Assembly (NCBI RefSeq): GCF_963678635.1
Contig: NC_087064.1
Span: 78,720,512 to 78,780,511 of the forward strand
Length of the DNA: 60,000 nucleotides
From: Symsagittifera roscoffensis
Taxonomy: Eukaryota; Xenacoelomorpha; Acoela; Convolutidae
Direction of reading: 5' to 3'
Position 1 is the stretch's first letter, and each line of letters opens with the position of its first letter. Below, piece after piece: positions 22,304 to 33,057 of this stretch. A program made the translations under genes and the position numbers. Below the pieces are notes generated by a model. The model saw nothing but the letters and a program-made list of their open reading frames with translations. It was not told where the DNA came from and made no database searches.

Positions 22304-23060
22304 GTCTCCATCACTGTCCCTATTCATCGCATAACACCGGGTTATCGTCAAGTAGTACTCCAGTTTTCTATAATCAATCTTACAAATCGCATAAGAAAAT
22401 GAAATTTATCTACTCCACCTCAACTCACTACGTGTTCACAAATGGCATCGTACTACATCTCACTGCCTTTCAACATTTTCACAAAATTTGCACCATGAGG
22501 AGTGTCCTAGATAAAATTTCTTTTCTGACTACTTACGTCATCTCGCCATAAAACTTCTTTTCGCTCTTTGTAATTAAAAAGTGGGGTGTGGCACGGCCAC
22601 GCACCCGTTAAAATTAACTTAACTTCACTGACCAAGTATAATCAGTCATTTATGCGGTCCTTTCAATATTAAAACTAAGAAACTCTATGGCTAGGAAAGT
22701 TATTGAGTTATTCACCCTCTCGAGCGAGTTTACTCAAATTTACCATGTCGCCACACAGTGAATTTGTGTCTTACACAGGTTAAAAACTTCAGTCGTGTTT
22801 AAATAGGTAAATATACTCACCTATGTTCCTCATATAGATACATAAATAGTCATAACTAAACTCAACAATTTCAACAATTTTAACAATTGCAACATTATAG
22901 TTTGGTCTGACCAAACTAGATCAAAACAAAAAGTTTAACAAGTTCAATAATCAAAACTTGGTTGATTGGTTCAAGTTTTAACACACAAAGACAATCAAGT
23001 TTTTTCTCCTTCTCTTCTTTTCTTGCTCACGTCTTCACTTGTTCTCTTCGTTCATCATCT
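22304..23060 (-). other. Element B 3' untranslated region
   Basis: About 760 bp between the stop of the second coding region and the 3' LTR, with no coding signal. It contains a 21-base inverted repeat at 22898-22918 (arms TAGTTTGGTC and GACCAAACTA) set in a run of caacaattt-like words. The matching part of element C lies beyond the window. Confidence 0.7.
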
Positions 23061-24767
23061 TCATTCCATCGCTTCTCCATCCTGATCTTCAGCGTCACTG
23101 TCTTCCAGAACTTTCTCTAACATGTCCATAGAGTTGCGGGCCGTGCCCCAACTCTCCTGTTCCAACAGCCTCGGTTTGCAACAAGGTAGCAAGTCCACAT
23201 TCACCTTCTGCTCCCGGTTCCTGCAAAAGCTGTTGTGAAGACATAGGCTCACATTTCGTTCTAGGTCAGCTCTTAAGACCTCGTTCTTTTCATCTTCAGT
23301 TACACAAGGCGCTCCAGCTACTCGCTTCACCGCCGTGGTGACCGCGTTTCTGTGCGTCAGGAATGCTCTCTTATAGGCTCCCGGTCCTATGTCTAGCTGG
23401 AAAGATTGATAGGCTTCCGTGATCCTCGACATATGACGCTTCGCGCGTTCATATATCCATGATGTCATCACTGCACGGAACCAAGGCATCAATCTTTGCC
23501 TTGACCATATTCTTTCAATGGCTTTAGGTATTTTCAGAACCTTGCAGGTGGTTCTGAAAAGATCCAATTCACGACTCATCTTCACGTTGCTCAGCTGTTC
23601 AGGAGTCGGCACGGCCGTCTCCTGTTCACTTGTGTCCGCGTTAGCCTCCAACCATCTCACTGCCAGCATGGCACTAACCACCACGATTGACACTTGTTGA
23701 TTCTGATCGGGCAACCCCGTAGAGTACAACTCGTCCACGTCCCATACTAGGATCAGATTCCCGCGTTTGGGGTACCACAACGTCTGCGCCAAGCAGTGGC
23801 AAGGATACTCCCCATGGGTTCTCACTATGTTCCTTCGGGTCCGATACCCTGAGGCTCCCAGCAACGGTTCCACTTCCATCAGAATTCTGTGTAAATCGTC
23901 TTTCTCTTCTATGGTGGGGAATTCAGTGGGTAACGCTCCACTCGCTTTCTGTTTCTGGAACTCACTCACGTTACCTTCGTTCAGTCTCAAGAAATCTTTG
24001 CCCACCACGTCTTGCAACTCGCCTTCAGATCTCTTCGGGACTGCCCGAAAGATCTTCGCCAACAAGTCATATGACCTTTCTGACATTCTGGCCAACCTCA
24101 CGCACTTTGGCACAGAGAAAAGTTGGTCAACCAATACCTGTTGCGTCCTCGCATCCATCACCACCATGTGCGTAGGATACCTACTATTGCAATATGGCGC
24201 GGAGCTTGAACCCACCAGATATTTTGAACCAGTAGGTCTGTGATAGGCTTCACTATCCTTCAGATTCATTTCATTTTCTAGAGCTTCTCGCCAGTCTCCA
24301 ATCTTCTGCTCTGTCTGTAATGCTCCAGGGAATACTTCCACGCTGAGGGACGTCACTAGCTCATGGGCACGCTCCAGGCGCTCAAGCGATTCTATCGAAC
24401 ACGTCATGCTACAAAATCCCAAGGTTGTGATCAAGTTTACGTCCGTCACCCCATGGCAGTCCGCGACCAACTCCATGGCACTCTTATCTGACATGCTCAA
24501 TCTTTCGTACAATCGTGCCAGTTGTCGATGCTGCTCACTCAGCGTAATCAGGCAGTGTCCCAAGTTGCAAACATGCCCTTCCATCCCACTTTGTTGAGTC
24601 AAGCATGTGCCTTGCTTCAACCAACTGCTCGATGGACTTTCTTCAGACAGCTCCGTGGATGGATTGCTCTTCCGCTTCGTCAACTTCATGGCCAGCAGAT
24701 GGTGTATCATGGCCAGATCATGTAGACTCGCGTCATCATCCCGGTCTAACATGATATCCGCTGTCAT
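23061..24767 (-). pseudogene. Element B ORF2, C-terminal 568-codon part (unknown)
   Basis: Uninterrupted 568-codon stretch that I do not recognise. It begins MTADIML. It has a Cys-bearing helical region (about residues 60-150), a segment containing GSKYLVGSSSAPYCNSRYP (about 190-210), a hydrophobic strand-rich part with LILVWDVDELY (about 345), and an acidic end (EDSDAEDQDGE). No signal peptide or membrane span is apparent. Its start overlaps the stop of the upstream 446-codon frame in ATGA (24767-24764), so it could be restarted translation or simply a frameshifted continuation. Position at the 3' end of an LTR element is where envelope genes lie in some relatives, but I see no envelope features. 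Confidence 0.5.
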
Positions 24768-26104
24768 GCCCAGATTAAGCCGGCGTTAGGATGAGGACAC
24801 CAAGAAGGCTTCATGAGTTCCCACATCGCTACTAGACTGGTTTTCAAGGGACCGTCCCAAGAACCACAATCAAAACTCACTTGCCCCTTCAGCTCGGGAA
24901 TCGAGGGTTTGACCACTCTTTCCTCCAAGATAATTCCCAGATTGGGTTGTTCCACCATCAGCATTCCGATTTCTTTAATCCGTTCAACCCAGAAGTTGAG
25001 CACTATGACTTGCTCATAGTCGAAGTACGCTTCCCTGGCGTCTTCATTCACGAAGGGATTATACGCCATCCCCGGTATGCCAGACACATATTGGAACGAC
25101 ATCAGTTTCCCTAGTGTTGCAAAGTCTTTTTGTCCTCTGACTGCTTCAATCAACTCCCGGTTCACTTTCAATTCTTTGTTGGAATATCTTCTCACTTCTT
25201 CCAACTTGCGGTAGCTCTCTATGTCATTCGACTCCCTATTTGGTACAATCAACGGCATATCCTGATATAGTTCTAGTAGTGCCCTGAGGAAGTTTCTTTC
25301 GCAATCCACTCCCTTTTGCCGAATGATCTTTATGCATTCTCCCAAGACAGGAGTGGGGATACGATCCACTACGAACCTGACAAAGCAAAGGGCATCCTTA
25401 CGCTTAGCCCATGCTATCGCAGAATCGTCTTTTGAAATCAATGCTCGCAGAGTTTCCATCAACTCTAGCTCCTGTTCCCGTGATTTCGAATCGTTACTGG
25501 CTTCATATTCCGCCTTCTTGATGCCCATCAAGCACCAAGCTAATCGTACTTGTAGACCAGTTCTCGTGCACGGATGAGCTAGGTACGCTGCCACCGTTGC
25601 AGGTGCTTGCATCGTCTCATCGAAGTATCTCTGGAGGGCCGCCCTCCAAGAAATTTCTAGCAGTTTTTCCAATCCAATTTCGTTCGCTTCCGATGACATT
25701 ACCGTGCCATATTCTTTCCGATGTAAGTTAGAATTCTCCGTAAGCCCTTTCAGATATTCCTGCATGGCTCGCTTCTCGCTCCAAGCCATCAGGTGCCCTC
25801 TCGCGGAGTTCCTCGCTTTCAACATCTCCACATAACCCCCTGCCGGATCTCCCATGTGGACCGATTCCGGCACAGTTATTCGACTGTGCTCGACCACGTC
25901 GAGTTGTCGTTCAAGTTTCAACTTGGTCATGTTGGTTCGCGAGGGTCTGTAATCTTCAAGTCCTCCAGATCCACACTGACTGATGGTTTCCATTTCTAAC
26001 TTAGTGTCTGCCAGGGTTCGCGCCGTCTTCTTCGACCTCGTGGCTGTTATGGTCAGACCTGCCAAGACCATCTCCTTGCCCGCTCTCGCCTGAACGACCC
26101 GCAC
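24764..26104 (-). pseudogene. Element B ORF2, 446-codon part (unknown)
   Basis: Open 446-codon stretch, mainly helical and rich in Glu, Lys and Arg, with no domain I can name. Recognisable phrases for later searches: WSEKRAMQEYLKGL (about residue 125), LVRLAW-like QVRLAWCLMGIKKAEYEAS (about 205) and YNPFVNEDAREAYFDYEQ (about 355). It overlaps the preceding 508-codon frame by about 100 bases in another frame, so the true junction is a frameshift somewhere in 26001-26104 and the first residues of this frame may not be real. Confidence 0.45.
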
Positions 26105-27527
26105 TAATCAGAGAGGTCACCACTGTCTTGGCTTTTGATTTCACCACCCTCTGATTCACGGTTCGACTCCCTGTCTTTCCTTTCAGTCTCTTCAGACCTT
26201 TTTTGGCTCGTCTAACAGGTAATTTCTTTGTGACCTGCTGATCATCGGCACTGTCTTCTGTAACTGACTCGGTCAGAACATCCGACTCCATGGAGTTCAC
26301 TATTTTCTCCAGGACCTCACGCATGATGGGTTGATTCAATCCCACCTTCATTATGGACTGCGTCCCATATCGTCGTATCACGTCCCATGAACTTTCCATG
26401 AAGTTCACTCGGCTCCAGTTGCTCTTGCCTTCTATTTCGCTTTGATATCTCTCCCATTCCTCTTCCGGTAACGTACTCAGGAAGGATATCTTCATCGACT
26501 CTTCGATTTTTCTCCTCCTCGGTGATTCATGGAGCAGTCTCTGCGGCTCCCTGCTTCGGCACTCTCTAGCCTGGCTTATTGGGTCCATCGGAGATAAATC
26601 GGCCGACGCCTCCTTTGTAGGGGACATGAAAGACGATGGCGTCATTAGCAATAGACTCCCATCGACTTCCCCATCGTCGTCTTCACTGAACCGGTATTCT
26701 AGCAAGTCCCTCTCCAACTCTCCTAGATGTGTCTCACTCGGTTTTTCCGTCTTCCCCCCGATGTCGTCATCGTTATCGTCCTGATCCATCAATTCATCGT
26801 CATCTGCATCAGGTTTCGGCTTAGGTCCCGAAGGGCCCTGTCGTGCGTCTATGCCCGAATCCGGCCGAGCCGGTACGGTCATGTCTCCTGCGTGATAAAA
26901 CAATTCATCATTCACCAGGAATTCTACGAACTCCTCGCCCTGTGGAGCCAGGTCCTCTATCGTTATATATGAGCCTCCTCTGCTCTCCCTTGCCACTTCC
27001 AGCATCACTTTCACTTCTCCTGACCACTTCAGTCTTGATAAGTCGTCTGTGGGAGAATACACTTCGTTCCACGTTTCAGCCGAGACTTCTGGTCTCCTGG
27101 AAGGTAGTGCCTTGATCTTTTTCCTGCTCCAAGCATCAGGAAATGAGAAGTCAAACGTGTGCACGGCCGCAGCATTCCAGCTGATGAAGCGCGGCTTCAT
27201 CCCTTCACTCCACTTCAACATTTTCTTCTCTGCATCACGAGCTGCTCCGATGCGAGGGGCAATGATGGGAGATGTGACTCCCAACAACATCCTCCATATC
27301 GGTGGATATCGAGGGCATTGGTCCGGCAGCGGCCTGGACCCAGGAAGCCATGTTTGCTGACTCTCTTTCGCGTGTGTGTAGGCTCCTGGCAATTGAGGTA
27401 CTCTCATAGCCTCTCCTGTATCTTTCACCACTGGTCTCAAATTCCAAAACTTTGGGTTAAACTGGACGTGGGAAAGGTCCTCACGGCCCATTCGGCACTT
27501 GAAGTGGTTGTTGAAATCCATCAACAC
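26001..27527 (-). pseudogene. Element B ORF2, 508-codon part with acidic and basic tracts
   Basis: 508 codons. The first ~230 residues are well structured (many Trp and aromatic residues; phrases WRMLLGVTSPIIAP and FISWNAAAVHTFDFSFPDAW). Then comes a strongly acidic low-complexity tract (about residues 240-310, with DADDDELMDQDD), and a Lys/Arg-rich tail (about 445-485, KKLPVRRAKKGLKRLKGK) that could be a nuclear or nucleic-acid-binding signal. The function is unknown. It is one frame off from the upstream 349-codon part; the break lies in 27527-27561. Confidence 0.45.
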
Positions 27528-27558
27528 CCAACCTGGCTCTGCTATTCTTCCGAACAGC

Positions 27559-28608
27559 CTATCGTCGCTGGCCAGCCCTCTCGGCTCCCTCTACCCAATT
27601 CAGCACGGAACAATCCACGACTGAGACCAGGTTGACATACAACACCGAATTCCTGTATGCCTTAACTTGTACGTCCGGGAACGCGAAAGACATCACCGGT
27701 CCATATACCACTGTGACGAATTCCCGCAGTCCGTGGACCAGAGCCAACGGATCGATCCGCATCATGACAGCCAAGTCCGTCAGTAAGGGCATGCCACAAT
27801 ACTGCTTGCACTCGCCCGCATCCGTCGCCACCTTGTCTTCTCCCGTGACGCTTCTGTTCTGTTGCAAGAGGTTTTGAAGCAGGAGAGTCCTCCAGTCTTT
27901 CATATTCCTGAGCGAGGCGGTTTCCAACTGCGCATTGAACTCGCGACTTGTTCCCAGGAGTTGGTCAGGGTAACGCAACAGCACAAGCAAGTCACCCAGT
28001 CGACCGTAGGTCATAGCAATCAGAGTCAGGAGTCCATCCAATCTTAAATCTGCCAACGCTTGGGTAAAGAGGTTTGCCGGTCCCTTCACGAAATTTTCAT
28101 GACCAAATGTCACGTAAAAAGCTAGCACCAGGCCAATCGACAACTTCCTGATGTCCTTGACGAAACTCGCGATCAGGTTCCTAGATGCCTTCGGATAGCA
28201 CGTCGACAGGAAGGATGGTGTCCATCCCACTCCCATTCCACCCAAGATAGCATCCGATCGTTCATACTGTGCCTTCGTGGCCAGCACGTCAGCTTGGAAC
28301 TTGTCCAGCGACATCGTGTTTACGTCCTGCATCAGGTTCAACATCTTGCCCCCAGCTAACTCCCGGGCATCAAATAGGTTCTTTAGATACACGTGTATCT
28401 CTTTAATTACTGCCGGCGCATGCTCGAACGCGTCCTCACCCAAGGTGCACAGCCTCGGTGACAAAAACAACCATACGTTGTTGTGCGGCTTCGTACGCAA
28501 AGCCATTGCCATGAGATCCTCCTCCGCTGACTTCATGTTCTTTCTGACCATCCTTCCCTGCTCATTCTCTGCATGATCCATCTGTCTGAACCAGAGATCA
28601 TCAGCCAC
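27559..28608 (-). pseudogene. Element B ORF2, 349-codon part (unknown, helical)
   Basis: 349 codons, predicted mainly helical with several hydrophobic runs (for example LSIGLVLAFYVTFGHENF, about residue 180) that are broken by charged residues and do not look like clear membrane spans. The same frame continues upstream through a stop at 28648-28650 into the second SGNH-like segment. The domain is not recognised. Confidence 0.45.
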
Positions 28609-28647
28609 CTGTTGTACTAACAGATGATCGTCATCTACCCCTGGTCT

Positions 28648-29771
28648 TTACTTCAGCAATCTGGCAAAGTTGGACAGCTCCAACCCCAGAACCTCATCCA
28701 GCACCAACCTAGTTGTGCTACAATCTTTGAGTCCCTGTATGGCATTGGAAATGTCAGCCCAAACGGCGGGAAGCTCAGATCGGGACGGGTAGTAATTGTC
28801 TGGGTCTACTACTCAGTTCGGGGCAGGAATTATCACGTTGAATCTCCCCTCTGCTATCGTTGTGACCCTTGTGTAAACAAACTGAAGGGGTTCTGGCAAC
28901 GCAGCGTAGCCTGGTGACAACACAAAAACCACCTTCACTACATTTTGGGTGAAACGTTGTTTTGCCGCTGTTTCCGCTTCAGCCATCGCCGAGAGCAATG
29001 TCATTATCGCCCCCCCCCCCCTATGACCTCGTTGCTCGGGATCGACCCATCCGTCAGACGTGTCAACAAGCCTCTGCTTTGCAGATGATCATTTGAGCCC
29101 GCAACCACTATTACCTGCGGCTCCATGCTGACCACCCTTCGTACACTTATCATCATGCCTATTGCCTGTCCCCAGTCCAATTTAGGCGCCGTTAGGTAAA
29201 TAACATCGGGCCAGAATAGAGAACGGGGCGTGTAGAGATAATCAGAACCGGCCACTATCAGATATTTTGCAGCCTTCATATCCAAGGGATCATAAGCTGC
29301 AAACAGGCCGTCGCCTATTGGGGCCTTCAGTTTCCCATATTTCTTGTCATCTCCCACCACCGTGGTCGTCCGGGGGTAGTCCCTCGAATACTCGCCAGGC
29401 GTCTGACCAGGTGGTTTAGCAAACTGCCTGTACATCTTGTGATGCTTGTTACTGGGCTTGTTGTCTGTCTGAAATTTGCCCTTGCGAGCAGGTGGTGTCC
29501 TTTCCCGGGTCCTCTGTCGAACGTCCGAAAGCGACCGGGTATTCAAAGGTCCAAAGGTGTTGTCCCGAGACAATCCATTCAAGTCGGCGTGTCGGAGTGA
29601 GGTCGATGAGCTGAATTGCTCCTGCTCTGCTAGCAGCCATTCCACGCCCGGTATCCGATATAGTCGCGATACTGTGGGACTTTCTCCGCCAATCATTCTC
29701 ATTGCGTCCTCCCGACACGTCAAGGTATTCATGTTTAACTTCGCCGACATGTCCGTCTTATACTGACCCAA
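28648..29771 (-). pseudogene. Element B ORF2, second SGNH-like segment (degenerate)
   Basis: Pieces 29771-29004 and 29004-28648 are joined through a run of twelve G (29010-29021) where the frame shifts, plus an in-frame stop at 28813-28815. A strand-turn KYLIVAGSDYLY could be a block I relic (GSD instead of GDS). VIVVAGSNDHL matches block III (GxND). A later strand NVIIPAPN resembles the block before the catalytic Asp/His, but no DxxH is evident. This is compatible with a non-catalytic SGNH fold, as in OSK-type domains. The N-terminal ~130 residues are basic and low in complexity. Confidence 0.4.
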
Positions 29772-31644
29772 TGACTAGGGTCTGATCTGTTCCAAAGCAG
29801 CCCTCCGCTGCCTGATTCGAGCCCGCCTAAACGGTTCACGAGGGATTCGGGCACGGTTGCCCTTATTCTACTTCCTCCGGTCGAGCTGGTCCGAGCCAGA
29901 GAACCGGTCGCCCTTGATTCTTGCTCCACTTTCCTCAACTGCGTCTGAAATACATCATTGATCCAATGTCTCCCTCGTTGGGTGTTGAAATGTACTCCAT
30001 CTCTGGTGAGCGCGATGTGATCAATCATGCGCAGCATGTTTTCGAGATCCAGAAGTCGCAACTCGCCAGGGTTGTTTCTCACCAGACTGCCGATCATTTC
30101 GTTCCACCGTGTCACGTTGCCATTCATGAAATCTGCAACTACGGTACCCACCAACGGATTTTGTGGTATCGTGCACAACACCACAAGCTTGGGTCTGTAC
30201 TTCTCTTTTAGTTCGTTCAAGAGACATACCAATAGAGGCTTCCACTTGCTCTCCGGAGTCACGGGGGCTCTCGAGACGTCGTTGGTTCCCAGCATTATTA
30301 TTATGTATCCAGGTGATCTTCGCTCTGGAACTCCATCATCTTGATGACCTGAGCCACTGAGGCTTCTCCATAGGACAGAGTGGTAGTCTGACCATAGACG
30401 AAGATCTCATTCAGATCCCTCACTAAACTGTCTCCAATGATCAGATGGCGACTCCCTGTGGGAATTACCTGGTCGCTCGTGGCGGGGTACCAGCAGATGT
30501 CATTCAGGCAGGCTCGATGATGCTCGGCGGCCACTTGCGTGAACTGATGACGTGCCATCAGATTCTTCCTAATGTCTACTACGCGAGACTTCTGAAAGAC
30601 TCCACCATGCGCAGACCTCGAGGACGCTACCATGCGGGGTGCTCGTTCCGAGCTATTTGATGAATGATCACGACGTTGGGAAGGAACGATCCTAACCAGT
30701 GTCCGCTCAGTGCTTCTGTTGATCTCATCCATTGTGGCTCTGGCCACTTTGTTGAATGATTCCTGGAATTGAGGAGCGAGATAGGTGTCGGAAGGGTCTG
30801 GTATCGTGAACCTTTGACTCGAAGCAGACGGTCGTGTCTGCTGAGGAGCCTCGGGCCCCCTCGATGCACGTAAGTCCAGAGCCTCAGGCCCTCTTGATGC
30901 GCACAGCTCCTGTGCTGTTGTCCTGGGGCGCGTGTCGCTGGATCCTTCCAAGGATTTCATGCTCGCCAGAACTTCCGGTGACACTTGGCTCACCTTTGCC
31001 ATATACAGCTCCTTCAGGTGCTTTATCTCATCCTCCTTGTAGGCCACCTGCAGATCTTCATATTTCTTTTTCCATTCGTCTCTCTCTCGAGCTATCGCCC
31101 TATACTCCTGAAGTTTGGCACACAGCTCGCTCTGATCTCTCTCCTTCTTCTCCAGTGTCTCAATCGTCTCCGACGTCTGGATCTCTATCTCACTCACCCT
31201 CACTCTCTTCGGAGGAGGAGCAGCTGTTGGAGAGACGACCGAATGTGACGGGCCTGGCCCATCACGTTGTCTCTTCGCTCCGATGAGTGGCTGCGCAGGT
31301 TGGACGGGTAAGGGCATCTCACCTAGCCGGTGGTCCCTCTGTTCACCTAGTCCTGGCTCACGAGCCAAGTCGTGGCCAGACAGTTCTCCACGCCGCCATC
31401 TCATCAGTCGGTTTCGACCTCTCTCGGCGATCCCGGACTCACCGAAGGCCAACATCAACACGACTTCCGTAGGGCGATTCCCTCGACCCTCTCGTCCTAG
31501 TGCATTCAGGAGCGCGACCACAAACATCGCCAGCCCCGGGTCTTCTCGTGTAAAATCACAATCGATCAGCCGCTGATAGATCTCGTCTAGAGTCGCTCCT
31601 AGACTCGCTGAGAGGAACTCCATGAGTTCGTTCGTGTCACCCAT
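29735..31644 (-). pseudogene. Element B ORF2 start: coiled coil and SGNH/GDSL hydrolase
   Basis: Starts MGDTNELMEF at 31644, with the same start in element C at 58148. The first ~90 residues are helical, then a Pro-rich linker and a heptad-type coiled coil (about 160-220). The SGNH domain follows: block I LIIGDSLVRDL with Ser codon 30427-30429, block II-like SYGEAS, block III MLGTNDVS (about 30289-30278) and block V DGVHF with Asp and His three apart. The set of catalytic residues is complete, but a frameshift at about 30298 separates blocks I and III in this copy. In element C those blocks are interrupted elsewhere, so an intact parent enzyme is likely. The family removes ester groups from lipids or sugars; the substrate here is unknown. 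Confidence 0.7.
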
Positions 31645-32098
31645 TTCTTAACGTGTTGATTCTTGTTGTCGTGTCGTGTAATTTCTTTCTGTTTCGTCTG
31701 ATTCAGTTTATTCAGTAAACAATTTCCGATCAATCAAAGATCTAAAAAACAATTCGCGACTTAAAACCATCATTTTTGGATTAAACATCATTCAACTCTT
31801 TAAAACTCTTCATTGGAATTCTCTTTTTCAACTCTGATTTAAAATTCTAGCACCAGGGTGGATCGTCCACCTGTATCTGCGTCAGGGTACCACAAATGAG
31901 CGCTGTCACCTTGATGACCTGGAGTACTCCAGGTCCTTTATGACACAAAACATAAAACATATCTTAACAATAACATAACACATAAACGTCACATATCTAC
32001 ACTATCACCTACAAACATGAAACTTAATCCTAATCTAAAACTTACCTAATCTCAATCAAATTAACTTAATAAAAACCACTTACCGCTGAATGCATTTC
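31645..32098 (-). other. Spacer between pol and ORF2 in element B
   Basis: Non-coding. It contains a perfect 20-base palindrome at 31916-31935 (GACCTGGAGTACTCCAGGTC), a second small hairpin around 31855-31880 (caggtgga/tccaccctg), and a GTAAGT on the minus strand at 32083-32078, just after the pol stop. The matching spacer of element C (57700-58147) keeps the small hairpin and the GTAAGT but not the perfect palindrome. Confidence 0.65.
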
Positions 32099-33057
32099 CT
32101 AGCATATACTCAGATAGTATTTTTTATGTAAGTAAACTTCTATGTCAGTTTCTGAAAATATCACATGCACAAGGGCGTACAACTCTCTCGGGTGTAGCTT
32201 CCCTCTATTGGGATCATAAACTGGTAACGAGAGAGAGGTCACACCTCTCTCAACCAGGAAATCCCTAAGTCGAGTCAAGGCCAATACCAAGCTCTCTGAA
32301 TTTACGTGTTGCCTATCAGTAGCCTTCGTAACGAAGAAACACTAAAATTTCCCTGGTATCTGTGATGCGACAGGGGGCAACGCTATCATTCCTCCTACAC
32401 CAGGCCTCTGTTTCCATAAAAACTGGATATTCTTGTACTCTCTTTTAAAGTCAGCTGCTAGTGCTGTTTTGAAGCTTACATCCGTCGTTATCGCTATGGC
32501 ACATGTGCGTTCCGTAAGTATGAAATCGCTGTCCGTTATAACGATGTTGCTTGAATAATGGTTCGGTAGATCAAAGTAAGATTCGAAAATTCGTCCGAAT
32601 GGTGGTTTTTTTTAGCATTTTCGCCTTCCGTTTCCAGTTCTCCGGTTTCTCTTGCCGATTTCAATTTTTTTATTATGAGATTTTCGGTGTGGGTGAGTCC
32701 TACCCCCACTCCCTGGACAAAAATATCCATCGACGTCCCCGTCGATCGCCCAAAGTCTAGGAGATCGAGGTTGGATTGTGGAACACGTAGAGGACCATCT
32801 GGTGCGACCCAGTTGGACTCGGTATTGTCATGACTGATGTATTTGATGCCGTCCTTATCGACGTCCTGAATCGTCAGGATCGTTTCTTTTGGATCTGTCG
32901 GCAGATCATGGAGCCATTCGAGCACGCGCAAGTTCGTTAGTTCTTGCTCATGAGTCTGTTCCGCTTCCGGTTCGAACTCCACTTCCGGTTCTGATCGATC
33001 ATCAATCCAATCCTGATCCATATCATTGACCAAGTCGATTTCTTCTAGCACCGCCAC
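32099..33057 (-). pseudogene. Element B macro-domain module
   Basis: Pieces 33057-32536 and 32290-32099, with a frameshift near 32605 and a TAA at about 32341, encode an acidic linker and then the macro-like domain. The best preserved end reads LALTRLRDFLVERGVTSLSL, then PVYDPNRGKL, then a final helix and strand (HVIFSETDIEVYLHKKYY). Order and spacing match OARD1/TARG1-type macro domains, with the catalytic GxG-type loop replaced by YDPNRG. The polypurine-like stretch at 32698-32722 lies at the linker-domain junction. Confidence 0.65.

Noticed and set aside
23061-24767. Envelope glycoprotein
   Set aside because: Position fits, but there is no signal peptide, no furin-like site, no fusion peptide and no membrane anchor.
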